From Saccharococcus thermophilus (GTDB lineage: Bacteria; Bacillota; Bacilli; Bacillales; Anoxybacillaceae), in contig NZ_JAASRS010000001.1 in NCBI RefSeq assembly GCF_011761475.1, positions 2,852,001 to 2,916,000 on the forward strand: a DNA stretch of 64,000 nt. Reading direction: 5' to 3'. Of this stretch, positions 39,241 to 47,650 are shown piece by piece. How positions within the stretch are numbered: position 1 is the first letter of the stretch; every line of letters starts with the position of its first letter. Position numbers and translations under genes: made by a program. The notes beneath the pieces were generated by a model. That model saw only the letters and a list, made by a program, of their open reading frames with translations. It ran no database searches and was not told the DNA's origin.

Positions 39241-39511
39241 GCTTTAGGTAATCATTGCGATTTAATAAATGTTTATATTTTGGATTGTTTGTTTGAAACT
39301 CATGCAGCGTTGCTCCGTAGCGGTCGATCCATTGCCGCACGACTTTTTCGGTCAGCTCTTTTCCTCTGTACTCGTGTCCGGCGCGGGCGTACGTCGTTTC
39401 AAAATCTTCCCATAATAATTCGACCCATGTTCTCGCTTGCGCATAAGCAAGGGACGGATTTTTCTCGAGCAAATAATTTGTCAGCCGTTCGAAATATTCG
39501 TGCATCGTCAT
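39236..39511 (-). CDS. yfhJ: YfhJ-like WVELL protein
   Basis: A 91-residue protein with the [20 protein letters not shown] segment that names the WVELL family. It is soluble and helical; function unknown. The ATG at 39511 ([10 protein letters not shown]) has AGAGGTGAAAAA upstream; the frame is open further but the extra residues are not family-like. The stop codon sits at the edge of the hairpin element. In B. subtilis it also lies next to sspK. Confidence 0.83.
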   Translation of the reverse strand: MTMHEYFERLTNYLLEKNPSLAYAQARTWVELLWEDFETTYARAGHEYRGKELTEKVVRQWIDRYGATLHEFQTNNPKYKHLLNRNDYLKQ

Positions 39512-39622
39512 TTTTTTCACCTCTTGTCCCAACAATTTGCACACATAACCACATCCACTTGCATCATAATAAGAATACGTGTTGGCCATCAACACGAGCA
39601 AGAAAAAAGGAGGGAATGTGCA

Positions 39623-39784
39623 ATGCGGAATAAAAAGCACAATTTCCCAAACCAAAGCAATAACAAATTCGAAGGTGAACCACGAGCAAAAGCAGAGTAC
39701 GCTTCCAAACGGGCAGACGGCACAACTAACACCCATCCGCAAGAACGTATGCGCGCTTCTGGCGAACGTGGAGATTATTTTTAA
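39623..39784 (+). CDS. sspK: Small acid-soluble spore protein K
   Basis: A 53-residue protein, too short for many gene finders. [40 protein letters not shown] closely follows the SspK family. AAGGAGGGA precedes the ATG. A minor SASP found in the spore core, normally under forespore sigma-G. Divergent from yfhJ. Confidence 0.92.
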   Translation: MRNKKHNFPNQSNNKFEGEPRAKAEYASKRADGTTNTHPQERMRASGERGDYF

Positions 39785-39816
39785 AAATCTTCCTTAGTTT
39801 TGAGAGGTGTTCGATA

Positions 39817-39978
39817 ATGGGTCACCATTCACACAAAAAATTTTATGATAATCTTTACTCCAACCCTTTTCAGCAGCCATGGGCAAACCCAAAACATGCC
39901 CACTCGCAAGTGAACGGGGAAACACAGCAAGCGCTCGATTTAATTATTCTTGAACGTCAGACGCGAAAACAGTCGTAG
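39817..39978 (+). CDS. YpzG-like small protein
   Basis: A 53-residue hydrophilic protein, MGHHSHKKFYDNLYSNPFQQP followed by ANPKHAHSQVNGETQQ and ending ILERQTRKQS. The ANPKHxHxQVNGET motif is that of small Bacillaceae proteins annotated YpzG. GAGAGGTGTTCGATA precedes the ATG. It lies 32 bases after sspK, likely cotranscribed, which suggests sporulation expression. Function unknown. Confidence 0.7.
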   Translation: MGHHSHKKFYDNLYSNPFQQPWANPKHAHSQVNGETQQALDLIILERQTRKQS

Positions 39979-39985
39979 CTGATGG

Positions 39986-40021
39986 AACCTAGGGAATTCA
40001 TTTATTCTCTAGGTTTTTTTT
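39986..40021. terminator. Bidirectional terminator after the sspK cluster
   Basis: AACCTAGGGAAT pairs with ATTCTCTAGGTT (one mismatch) followed by TTTTTTT; it also touches the yfhH stop on the other strand. Confidence 0.8.
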
Positions 40022-40355
40022 ACATATTTGGCTTGCGCAGCAGTGAAATCGGCAACGCCTCTTCTTCTCCATCCCCTTTTAGACGATAGCCCCAAGCAAA
40101 CACACCTTTTAAATAGCGCACTTTAAAATACTCTCCTGGATCGCCTTCAATTTCATATATCTCCCCTGGCTGGAAATCGTTCGGGTCAAGCAGATAGGCT
40201 TTGGCCACGGCGATTTTTCTTTCGTATACGGCGTATTCGTTGACCATTCCCATCTGTTCCGCTTTGCGTGCTTTTTCCGTCAATACCGCGATTTCTTGAT
40301 GTAATTCCTGTTCCGTCATTTCACTGTAACGCTTTTGTTCTCCTTGCGCTTTCAT
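40020..40355 (-). CDS. yfhH: YfhH-like DUF1811 protein
   Basis: A 111-residue protein, KRYSEMTEQELHQEIAVLTEKARKAEQ at the start and YLKGVFAWGYRLKGDGEEEALPISLL near the end, matching the YfhH/DUF1811 family (N-terminal helices followed by a small beta-barrel). Function unknown. GGAGGAACAAACA precedes the ATG. Convergent with the sspK cluster, next to recX as in B. subtilis. Confidence 0.88.
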   Translation of the reverse strand: MKAQGEQKRYSEMTEQELHQEIAVLTEKARKAEQMGMVNEYAVYERKIAVAKAYLLDPNDFQPGEIYEIEGDPGEYFKVRYLKGVFAWGYRLKGDGEEEALPISLLRKPNM

Positions 40356-40423
40356 TGTTTGTTCCTCCTTTGATTTTTATTATATGATAAAAACGACAAC
40401 CCAACAGAATGGAGAGACAGATG

Positions 40424-41092
40424 ATGGATGTTATTGCTATTACTGGGGCTGGTACAGGTTTAGGAAGAGAATTAGCGTTGCAATACGCCCAAAAAGGACA
40501 TACCGTCGTTGCTCTTGGTAGACGGATATCTCCTCTTTTAGACGTAGTGCAACAAATCGAACATCTCGGCGGAAAAGCATTTGCCTATTCACTTGATATC
40601 CGCCGTTACGAAGATGTCGTTAACACAGTCGATACGATCGCGAAAAATCACCATGTTACGTGTCTTGTGAATAACGCCGGCATCGGCCATTTTGGTCCGC
40701 TTCCTTCCCTTTCCCGGCAGCAAATTGACGAGATGATTCAAACGAACGTCAACGGTACCATTTATATGACAAAAGCATTTTTACCGCATCTTCTCGCCAT
40801 GCCAAAGGCAAAAATTATCAATATTATTTCCACCGCCGGTTTGCGCGGCAAAGTAAACGAAACCGTTTACGCTGCGACCAAATTTGCGATTCGCGGTTTT
40901 AGCGAGAGCTTAGTAAAAGAACTGGAAGGAACCAATGTTTCCGTCACCGCCGTATATATGGGCGGCATGGACACACCGTTTTGGGACGGAAGCGATCATA
41001 TAAAAGACCGCTCGCGGCTGCGCCCGCCAAAGGAAATCGCAAAGCAAATTATTGCTTGCGAAGACGGTCAAACAGAAATCATTTTATCTTAA
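40424..41092 (+). CDS. Short-chain dehydrogenase/reductase
   Basis: A 222-residue classical SDR. TGAGTGLGRELA is the nucleotide-binding motif, NNAGIGHFG the structural motif, and Tyr-X3-Lys appears as YAATKFA with Ser at IISTAG. The ATG at 40424 has GGAGAGACAG upstream at good spacing; ATGs at 40409 and 40421 are too close to or within that site. The substrate is not predictable. Its end overlaps the end of recX by four bases. Confidence 0.85.
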   Translation: MDVIAITGAGTGLGRELALQYAQKGHTVVALGRRISPLLDVVQQIEHLGGKAFAYSLDIRRYEDVVNTVDTIAKNHHVTCLVNNAGIGHFGPLPSLSRQQIDEMIQTNVNGTIYMTKAFLPHLLAMPKAKIINIISTAGLRGKVNETVYAATKFAIRGFSESLVKELEGTNVSVTAVYMGGMDTPFWDGSDHIKDRSRLRPPKEIAKQIIACEDGQTEIILS

Positions 41093-41904
41093 CGTTCCTG
41101 CTCGTTCTTTAATTTGCTTAAAAACTGTTCGATCATCTCGAGTGGGAAGCCCTTGCGGTACAGCGCCTGTTTCATTTTTTGTTCGTACAGTGGGCTTTCG
41201 TATTTTTCATAGCGGCGGTGCGCTTTTCTTCCTTGATAGTCCAAAGCTTCCCACTCCTGCTCCTCCCTCTCATCCGTTCCTGATGAAAACACCGCATCGA
41301 TGACTTCTCGTGAAAATCCTTTTCGCTGTAAAAGCTGCTCGACCTGATATTTCCATTGCCGCGCCGACTGTTTCGTCCGTTGTTTTTTTGCTTTTTCATA
41401 AAGCGACCGAGCCATCTCCACTTGTTCGGCAAACGAATAATGAGCAAGGCTTTGTTCAATCCATTCTTCCGCAATCCCGAGCTTTTCCAATTCTTTACGG
41501 ATCACATACGGCCCTTTTGCTGTCGTTTGCTTTTGTGTACGCACATAGGCGAAAGCGAATTCACGATCATCGACGTATTTGTTCTCCCGCAGCTTATCCA
41601 GCACCTTTGCAATCACATCGTCAGCCGCGCCTTTTTTTCTTAAGTGATCGGTCACCTCGCGTTCGGACCGCATGCGGTGCGATAAAAAATATAAAGCCTG
41701 ATTATACGATTTTTTAACTTGATCCGCATATACTATTTCTTGTAAGAAATTCTCATCGATTTCCATTCCTTTTTTCAGGCGGAATTGAAGCAGCACGTCT
41801 TGATCAACGGTAATCACATCTATTTCTCCATTTTCTTTTTGCATCGTGACGCGAAAGCGTTCATGGCTGTTTGGCTGAACGGCTATATTCGTAATGATCC
41901 CCAT
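41089..41904 (-). CDS. recX: Recombination regulator RecX
   Basis: A 271-residue protein that binds RecA filaments and modulates recombination. The three tandem RecX helical repeats are visible, e.g. ALYFLSHRMRSEREVTDHLRKKG, PYVIRKELEKLGIAEEWIEQSL and QVEQLLQRKGFSREVIDAVF, ending with MKQALYRKGFPLEMIEQFL. It is the long Bacillus form with an extra N-terminal segment. GTGGAGGGAAAAAATCG precedes the ATG. Beside yfhF as in B. subtilis (yfhG). Confidence 0.93.
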   Translation of the reverse strand: MGIITNIAVQPNSHERFRVTMQKENGEIDVITVDQDVLLQFRLKKGMEIDENFLQEIVYADQVKKSYNQALYFLSHRMRSEREVTDHLRKKGAADDVIAKVLDKLRENKYVDDREFAFAYVRTQKQTTAKGPYVIRKELEKLGIAEEWIEQSLAHYSFAEQVEMARSLYEKAKKQRTKQSARQWKYQVEQLLQRKGFSREVIDAVFSSGTDEREEQEWEALDYQGRKAHRRYEKYESPLYEQKMKQALYRKGFPLEMIEQFLSKLKNEQER

Positions 41905-42001
41905 CGATTTTTTCCCTCCACTTTTATCGTATCATAAGAAGGAATGTTGAACATAAAACACGAAATAATTATATGATGCCAAAAAATAGGGAGGGAAGCG
42001 G

Positions 42002-42904
42002 ATGCATATCGCCATTGCCGGCGGAACAGGTTTCATTGGGCAAGCGCTCGCTGATTACTTTGCGGCGCAAGGACACCGGATTTATATCTTAACCCGGCGC
42101 CCTAGACCGTCTTCCTCTGCAGCCATCCGCTATCTTGCATGGACGCCTGATACTCGCCCCAATACAGATTTTCCTGCCTTTGATGTTGTCATTAATTTAG
42201 CCGGCGAGCCAATTAACCGCAGAAGGTGGACAAAAGAGCAGAAAGAACGCATTGTCCATAGCCGTGTCTCCACAACCAAATGGATGATTGAACTGATCAA
42301 AGCATTGCCATCCCCTCCTAGCGTATTTATTAACGCGAGCGCCATCGGTATTTACGGCACTTCGCTTACCGCTTCTTTTACCGAAGAACATTCAGTTATT
42401 GGCAACGATTTTCTGGCACAAACCGTAGCGAAATGGGAAAAAGAAGCGAAACAAGCGGAATGGTTAGGCGTTCGTACGGTAATGGCCCGATTTGGCGTCG
42501 TTTTTGGCAAAAACGGCGGCGCGCTTCCAAAAATGGTTCTTCCTTATCGCTTTTATATCGGCGGCCCCATCGGCACGGGACAGCAATGGCTTTCTTGGAT
42601 TCATATCGACGATGTTGTCGGCGCCATTGCTTATATTATCGATCATGACAGGCTCGCAGGACCGATCAATCTTACCGCTCCGTCCCCTGTCCGAATGGAG
42701 CAATTCGGAAAAACAGTCGCCCGCCTGCTCCACCGCCCTCATTGGCTTCGTGTGCCAAATGCGATGCTGCGCGCCCTCCTTGGTGAAATGAGCATGCTTG
42801 TAACCGAAGGACAGCAAGTAATTCCGAAAAAACTGATGGAAGCTGGGTTTATCTTTTCCTTCCCTACACTGGAAAAAAGTTTAGCCGATTTATTAGCCAC
42901 ATAA
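42002..42904 (+). CDS. yfhF: YfhF-like SDR39U1 family epimerase/oxidoreductase
   Basis: A 300-residue protein of the TIGR01777 family with an NAD(P) motif [35 protein letters not shown] and a DUF1731 C-terminal domain (about 250-298). Its reaction is unknown; a divisome role is suggested for some relatives. GGGAGGGAAGCGG precedes the ATG. Divergent from recX. Confidence 0.9.
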   Translation: MHIAIAGGTGFIGQALADYFAAQGHRIYILTRRPRPSSSAAIRYLAWTPDTRPNTDFPAFDVVINLAGEPINRRRWTKEQKERIVHSRVSTTKWMIELIKALPSPPSVFINASAIGIYGTSLTASFTEEHSVIGNDFLAQTVAKWEKEAKQAEWLGVRTVMARFGVVFGKNGGALPKMVLPYRFYIGGPIGTGQQWLSWIHIDDVVGAIAYIIDHDRLAGPINLTAPSPVRMEQFGKTVARLLHRPHWLRVPNAMLRALLGEMSMLVTEGQQVIPKKLMEAGFIFSFPTLEKSLADLLAT

Positions 42905-43040
42905 CTGTTTCGCCGTTAAAAAACCAAAAAATATCCATAAAAATTTAACAAAAAACCTATTTCTTTTTTCTTTATCATCGTGTATGATGATGAAGGCCTT
43001 AATCGACTCGTTGCCTATAATCATATATCGACGCGACAAA

Positions 43041-43188
43041 GGGGAAGGCAAATGGTGCGCCACCAGCGGATCCCGCTGGTTCTAGTGGGTTCGATTCCCA
43101 CCCCGAAATTTTTTGATGAATATATATTAAGAAATTTCGAGGGTGGTTTCGTCCACAGGTAAACTGCCCTCGATAAGGAGGGAAAAGT
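43041..43188 (+). ncRNA. Structured leader of the GNAT gene with tRNA-like arms and competing stems
   Basis: In order: CCAGCGG/CCGCTGG (43063-43079), then GTGGG-TTCGATT-CCCAC (43085-43101), which has the five-base stem and seven-base loop of a tRNA T-arm, then CGAAATTT (43104-43111) with AAATTTCG (43132-43139). CGAGGG (43138-43143) can instead pair with CCCTCG (43167-43172), and CCCTC can also pair with the Shine-Dalgarno AAGGAGGG (43175-43182). Three mutually exclusive pairings next to a ribosome binding site suggest translational switching. No acceptor stem is present and the anticodon-like loop lacks U33, so it is not a tRNA. Class unknown. Confidence 0.5.
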
Positions 43189-43740
43189 ATGTTAAAAAAA
43201 CGTGACCTGCAAGATTGCCATGCACTTTACGAGCTGATGGTGCACCCGGAGGTCTTCCCCTTCGTGCGCCAAAAAGCGGGCTCGTACGAAGAATTTTTGT
43301 TTATGACGAAACAAATGATCGAAGCAGAAGAGCGCGGTGAACTTATTTCTCGCACGATTTTGGATGAATGGGGAAATCCGATTGGCACAATCAGCTTATT
43401 CGATATACAGGATAACGCCGGATTTTTAGGCACATGGCTGGGAAAGCCGTATCACGGTCAAGGGTATAACCGCCGTGCAAAAGAGGCGTTTTTCCATGAA
43501 CTATTTTATGAACTTTCCATCGAAACGGTATTTATGCGCATTCGCAAAGTTAACATCCGCTCCATTAAAGCGGCGGAAAAACTGCCGTACGTCACGCCGG
43601 CAAACGAGACAAGAAAAAACCTGCTCGAACAAATTGGAGCGGATGTGTACAATTTATACGAAATCACAAAAGATAACTACACATTATATACACTCCGCCA
43701 TCCTTCCACCATCGAAGAAGAACAACGAAAAGAAGCGTAA
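43189..43740 (+). CDS. GNAT family acetyltransferase
   Basis: A 183-residue acetyltransferase of the RimJ/RimL-like branch. The core runs LISRTILDEWGNPIGTISLFDIQ, then the acetyl-CoA pocket LGKPYHGQGYNRRAKEAFFHELF and RKVNIRSIKAAEKL. Substrate unknown; small amines, amino acids or ribosomal protein N-termini are possible. The ATG follows GATAAGGAGGGAAAAGT, which can be sequestered by the leader structure. Confidence 0.82.
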   Translation: MLKKRDLQDCHALYELMVHPEVFPFVRQKAGSYEEFLFMTKQMIEAEERGELISRTILDEWGNPIGTISLFDIQDNAGFLGTWLGKPYHGQGYNRRAKEAFFHELFYELSIETVFMRIRKVNIRSIKAAEKLPYVTPANETRKNLLEQIGADVYNLYEITKDNYTLYTLRHPSTIEEEQRKEA

Positions 43741-43815
43741 TTTCACATGCATAAAATAGAACGACAGCGGGCAAACTAAAGATAAACAAATTTTCACAAG
43801 AGTGAGGGGCAAAGC

Positions 43816-43944
43816 ATGGCGGAAAAACGAAGAGTCGAAAAAACAAAAAGTACGTTAACGAGAGCACAAGAAATAGCGTATTCCCGCGATTTTAAATTAG
43901 CCGACCAAGCCGGCGGCTATACGGCAAAAAGATCGAAACATTAG
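43816..43944 (+). CDS. yfhE: YfhE-like small protein
   Basis: A 42-residue basic protein, MAEKRRVEKTKSTLTRAQEI and then AYSRDFKLADQAGGYTAKRSKH. It matches the YfhE family in length, motif (YSRDFKxADxAxGY) and place before yfhD. GAGGGGCAAAGC precedes the ATG. Function unknown; the B. subtilis gene belongs to a stress/sporulation-associated cluster. Confidence 0.75.
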   Translation: MAEKRRVEKTKSTLTRAQEIAYSRDFKLADQAGGYTAKRSKH

Positions 43945-43982
43945 AAAACATTGTTATTTATACTTTTTAGCGCTACCGCCAT

Positions 43983-44023
43983 CCTAAGTAGTGAATCGTA
44001 CGATTCACATTATGGCTTAGGAG
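43983..44023 (+). promoter_or_regulatory. Hairpin that can mask the yfhD ribosome binding site
   Basis: CCTAAG (43983-43988) can pair with CTTAGG (about 44016-44021), the latter overlapping the yfhD Shine-Dalgarno TTAGGAGG. Enclosed is a perfect 18-bp palindrome GTGAATCGTACGATTCAC (43991-44008). The palindrome could also be an operator in DNA. Confidence 0.5.
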
Positions 44024-44032
44024 GCATAAACG

Positions 44033-44221
44033 ATGGGTCGATCTCGTGGACAAAAAACACGTGATAAAAACAAAGTTACTTTGCCGCAAGTTCCAAAACA
44101 GCTGAAATCCGACGGACTAGACGTCGAATATTCCCGCGAATTTGCCGATTATGAAGATCTAGAAGCACAAGCGCGCGCGCAAGCCGCAGGCATTCGCCAA
44201 AGCAAAGCGCGCAAAAAATAA
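44033..44221 (+). CDS. yfhD: YfhD-like small protein
   Basis: A 62-residue charged protein: MGRSRGQKTRDKNKVTLPQV at the N-terminus, then SDGLDVEYSREFADYEDLEA and a basic tail. It follows the YfhD family closely and lies just after yfhE. Its small size, composition and gene context fit a spore-associated protein, but function is unproven. TTAGGAGGCATAAACG precedes the ATG. Confidence 0.85.
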   Translation: MGRSRGQKTRDKNKVTLPQVPKQLKSDGLDVEYSREFADYEDLEAQARAQAAGIRQSKARKK

Positions 44222-44255
44222 TCCTATTTTCGCAAGGCAGCGGTTTACGCTGCCT

Positions 44256-45083
44256 TTATGTTGTTTCCCCTTCGAGCTGCAAAACATCGCTATACCGTTT
44301 ATAGAACAGACCAAGCTCTCCTTTATAATTTTCTTTCCACGGCTTATCTTTTCCGCAATAATGAATAAATATAGTATTTTCCAAAATCCAATACAAATCG
44401 TGCTTTGGATTCGGCAACAGTTGAATCATATCGTAATAGCGGGCATCATAATTATAACGATAGCCATCTACTGGTTTAATTTTGTCCCAATACAATCCGT
44501 TTAGTACATCTTGGTCAGGGAGCACGAGCTTAAAGCGATTTTCACGGATGAACTGATAAATATCTTCCATACGAACCTCTTTTCTCATCATCTCCAAGTT
44601 CATCATCATGACGCCAGTATTAAAATATCCCTTTGCATTCGGTGTTTTCAGCCTCAGCTTATTAAATAGATTCGTTACTTTCGTAGAGTGGGTATGCTCG
44701 GCGGCGATAAACATATTTCCTTCAAAATCCATATCATACAATTCATCGATTGGATTAATGGCGACAATGTCGGGGTCAAGGTACAAAACACGATCTAAAT
44801 GCAACGGTAAAAACTGATGGGCGGCAAGCCGATAGTACATTTCTGCTGTGTAATGGCGAAATACAGGCGCATCGGCAAACAACTCTGAATCTACATAAAT
44901 CGGCACGAGCTGATGCCCTTGCCTCTCCACAAACTGTTTTAATAATTCTATTTCTATATCAGGGATGCGGGAATACAATAAATAAAACGTAAATGGTCGG
45001 TTGTTATTGCGAAACAAAGAATTCATCAGCACTTTGAGCGGCGGAAGGTAATTGGCGTCTAGCGTCACGAGAACATGAAACAT
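44256..45083 (-). CDS. Glycosyltransferase family 8 protein
   Basis: A 275-residue GT-A fold transferase. The metal-binding DXD motif is in RVLYLDPDIVAINPIDELY; KGYFNTGVMMMNL and the C-terminal HYCGKDKPW are typical of GT8 enzymes that use UDP-glucose or UDP-galactose. It begins directly with the nucleotide-sugar fold (MFHVLVTLDANYLPPLKVLM) and has no membrane segment. The acceptor is unknown. GGAAGTGATGATGG precedes the ATG. Confidence 0.88.
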   Translation of the reverse strand: MFHVLVTLDANYLPPLKVLMNSLFRNNNRPFTFYLLYSRIPDIEIELLKQFVERQGHQLVPIYVDSELFADAPVFRHYTAEMYYRLAAHQFLPLHLDRVLYLDPDIVAINPIDELYDMDFEGNMFIAAEHTHSTKVTNLFNKLRLKTPNAKGYFNTGVMMMNLEMMRKEVRMEDIYQFIRENRFKLVLPDQDVLNGLYWDKIKPVDGYRYNYDARYYDMIQLLPNPKHDLYWILENTIFIHYCGKDKPWKENYKGELGLFYKRYSDVLQLEGETT

Positions 45084-45304
45084 CCATCATCACTTCCTTG
45101 TCCATATCATCAGTAAAAAATAGACCATTCCCTCCTTACAATTATATATATAAATATCATTGGATGTTTCTCCTTTTTCACGGTTTCCGGCAAATTTCCC
45201 AACGACGCAAAGAAACGTGCAATTTTGCTTCCTATCAGCAAGACACCGTTCCATAGGCTGAAAACACGGCTGTCAAACGAAGAAGCAATTTCCTTATGGA
45301 TGGA

Positions 45305-45327
45305 AAATAAAAAACAGCCCATAGGCT
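45305..45327 (-). terminator. Terminator of the small membrane protein gene
   Basis: On the minus strand, CAGCC-TATG-GGCTG followed by TTTTTTATTTT. Confidence 0.78.
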
Positions 45328-45354
45328 GCCAGCTAGTATATCGTTTTTCCTGTA

Positions 45355-45612
45355 TCAGCCACGGCGTGGACGAGAAAATCGTTGAAATAGTTTCATGATC
45401 AACAAAGACGTCATCGAAGCCAGCATGGCAGATATAAACAACATGCCAAAATTCGGCCTGACAAATTGCACTTCCGCTGGCGCCTGTGCCGCTTCTGACC
45501 ATAGTTTTGCCGGATCAGGCGTATACAGCCACGTCAGGACGATTCCGGAGCCTATTTGAATCGTCATAAAAATAAGCAGAAAACTAAACAAAAATACAAT
45601 ATATTTTTTCAT
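45355..45612 (-). CDS. Small membrane protein of unknown function
   Basis: An 85-residue protein with two predicted helices (about 5-28 and 50-70), a short loop holding PDPAKLWSEAAQAPAEVQFVRP, and a basic C-terminus (QRFSRPRRG). I do not recognise the family. The start at 45612 has GGAAGGAGGGATAG before it; the open frame is longer but the extension lacks a site. It lies between GT8 and isocitrate dehydrogenase, each with its own terminator. Confidence 0.75.
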   Translation of the reverse strand: MKKYIVFLFSFLLIFMTIQIGSGIVLTWLYTPDPAKLWSEAAQAPAEVQFVRPNFGMLFISAMLASMTSLLIMKLFQRFSRPRRG

Positions 45613-45679
45613 TCTATCCCTCCTTCCATTACGTCTTACGAAGTTTGTCTTCAAAAGTTTCATTTTTCTTCCAAAAAGA

Positions 45680-45709
45680 AAAAAAAACAGCAGCCTTCCG
45701 CTGCTGTTT
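45680..45709 (-). terminator. Terminator of the isocitrate dehydrogenase gene
   Basis: On the minus strand, AACAGCAGC pairs with GCTGCTGTT around GGAA, followed by TTTTTTT. Confidence 0.9.
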
Positions 45710-45711
45710 GA

Positions 45712-47148
45712 TCATCCGTGAACCGCTGCAAATCCCGGTACACCGTCAAATAAGTAAAGATTTTCTGTTTTAATGCAATCATATCCCGCCGCAACAAGCT
45801 GGCTGTATAATTCGGCAATTTGCCGATGTTCGATCGTTTCGCCTTGTTCCGCATGGAAGCGGCAGCGCCAATGGTCGGTGCAGAACGTTTCCGGAAGTCC
45901 TCCTGGATATACCTTCACTCCGCGGTTCGTAATAACCCGAAGCTTGAGGTTGCCAACTTTAAATTGCTCCAACGCTTTGCCGAGCTCTTCCGCCGTGCCT
46001 TTATCCCAATCAAGGAAAATGTCCACGCCAAATAATTCTTTCTTTTGTTTTTGCCGCGGCTTTAGCACCGCATGCAATTTTGGCGCTTCTTTGTAGGAAA
46101 CTGGCGAAAGTTTTTCCGGAAGCTGGCCGAGACGGTCGATGACCGCTTTTGCAAACTCTTTTGTTCCCACTTGCTGTTTGCTGATTCCTTCGCGGTAAAT
46201 GTCAAACGTATGGATGCCGTCTTCAATCGTTTTTAGCCAAGCGTTATGCACGCGCGACGCTACTTCCGGCTGGCCGATATGCTGCAGCATCATCACCGCT
46301 GCTAAAAGCAATCCGGATGGATTGGCAAGGTTTTTTCCGGCAAGCGGCGGCGCCGATCCGTGAACCGCTTCAAACATTGCGCATTGATCGCCGATATTCG
46401 CCGAACCGCCAAGACCGACAGAACCAGAAATCTGCGCCGCAATATCGGACATAATATCGCCGTATAAGTTTGGCATGACAATGACATCAAATTCTTCTGG
46501 GCTATTGGCCAATTTTGCCGCGCCGATATCGACAATCCACGTTTCTTTTTCAATATCTGGATACTCTTTGCCGATTTCGTCAAACATGCGATGGAAAATG
46601 CCGTCTGTCAACTTCATAATGTTGTCTTTCACAAAACAGGTTACTTTTTTGCGGCCGTAGCTGCGCGCATATTCAAACGCATAGCGGATCACTTTTTCCG
46701 AACCAGGCTGGGTAATCAATTTCAAACATTGATATACTTGTTCCGTTTGGCGATGCTCGATGCCGGCGTACAAATCTTCTTCATTTTCGCGAATAATGAC
46801 GACATCCATATTTGGATGTTTCGTTTCGACAAACGGATAATACGCTACAGCTGGTCTAACATTTGCGTAAAGACCAAGCGCCTTGCGAATCGTAACGTTT
46901 AAACTTTTATAGCCCCCTCCTTGCGGTGTCGTAATCGGTGCTTTTAAAAATACTTTCGTTCTTCTTAACGAATCCCACGCGTTCTCTTCCAATCCCGTCG
47001 TGCCGCCGCGGAGATACACTTTTTCCCCAATCTCAATCGTCTCAATATCTAGTTGCGCACCGGCAGCGTCTAAAATATTTAACGTAGCATCCATAATTTC
47101 CGGGCCGATTCCATCTCCGTACGCAACCGTAATCGGTGTTTTGCTCAT
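45712..47148 (-). CDS. Isocitrate dehydrogenase, Thermus-like form with C-terminal extension
   Basis: A 478-residue isocitrate/isopropylmalate dehydrogenase family enzyme. Recognisable are YGDGIGPEI, the substrate motif SLNVTIRKALGLYANVRP, VIIRENEEDLYAGIEH, the metal-binding GDIMSDIAAQ and the coenzyme-binding EAVHGSAPPLAGKNLANP. About 140 C-terminal residues (from LFGVDIFLDWDKG) form the extra domain seen in Thermus thermophilus isocitrate dehydrogenase. It is unlike the usual Bacillus icd of the citrate synthase cluster, so it is probably a second enzyme; coenzyme preference is undecided and homoisocitrate or tartrate activity cannot be excluded. The ATG at 47148 follows AAAGGAGGATTCAG. Confidence 0.85.
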   Translation of the reverse strand: MSKTPITVAYGDGIGPEIMDATLNILDAAGAQLDIETIEIGEKVYLRGGTTGLEENAWDSLRRTKVFLKAPITTPQGGGYKSLNVTIRKALGLYANVRPAVAYYPFVETKHPNMDVVIIRENEEDLYAGIEHRQTEQVYQCLKLITQPGSEKVIRYAFEYARSYGRKKVTCFVKDNIMKLTDGIFHRMFDEIGKEYPDIEKETWIVDIGAAKLANSPEEFDVIVMPNLYGDIMSDIAAQISGSVGLGGSANIGDQCAMFEAVHGSAPPLAGKNLANPSGLLLAAVMMLQHIGQPEVASRVHNAWLKTIEDGIHTFDIYREGISKQQVGTKEFAKAVIDRLGQLPEKLSPVSYKEAPKLHAVLKPRQKQKKELFGVDIFLDWDKGTAEELGKALEQFKVGNLKLRVITNRGVKVYPGGLPETFCTDHWRCRFHAEQGETIEHRQIAELYSQLVAAGYDCIKTENLYLFDGVPGFAAVHG

Positions 47149-47229
47149 CTGAATCCTCCTTTGACAATGATGATGTGATCTATTGGCAATCCGCTGCCGC
47201 GCAAGCAGCGGAAGACCACTCTTCATCTA

Positions 47230-47650
47230 AAAAGCAACCGCTTGCATCTCATTGATTGTCCTTTTATACGTGTTATTGATTCCAAAAACGTTCCATGTCA
47301 AAATTTCCCCATTTAGATAATAACAAAGTATTGTTAAAATTTCCTCAAAAAATTTCATTTTTTCTCATATATAAATTTTTTATATTATTGATGATGCTAA
47401 CTTAAAGACCGAATATTTTTAATAATAATAAAAATATATGCTATTTTTCATGCGTTACCTTAATCGATATCATCCTATATGATCAACGAATGAATAATAC
47501 TAATATAATTTCTTCGTTTTCCAAATATTCATTCTCCTTCCCTTCTCTATCATTTTTATTGTCTATTTATTCTTTTACAATGATATACTTTAACATAACC
47601 AACGAAACTGCCCGAAATATGCTTAACCATAAGTAGGAGGAGTGTAGTTA
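47230..47650. other. AT-rich divergent intergenic region
   Basis: About 420 bases between two divergent genes, very AT-rich, holding no open frame of note. Promoters for both genes must lie here. A TATACT near 47582 could be a -10 for the penicillin-binding protein gene, but no matching -35 at normal spacing was seen. No clear operator or RNA structure was recognised. Confidence 0.5.

Noticed and set aside
43041-43110. A tRNA gene
   Set aside because: A T-arm-like and an anticodon-arm-like hairpin are present, but no acceptor stem or D arm pairs, and the seven-base loop lacks U33.
43134-43172. T-box leader before the GNAT gene
   Set aside because: GAGGGTGGTTTCGTCCAC only loosely resembles the T-box AGGGTGGNACCGCG sequence, and no specifier stem or terminator/antiterminator pair is present.
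45110-45502. 130-codon frame overlapping the small membrane protein
   Set aside because: It is a different frame of the same strand without ribosome binding site; the 85-residue frame has a clear one and a membrane-protein pattern.
47230-47650. Promoter or operator in the gap before the penicillin-binding protein gene
   Set aside because: The region is so AT-rich that -10-like hexamers are frequent; no -35/-10 pair could be singled out.
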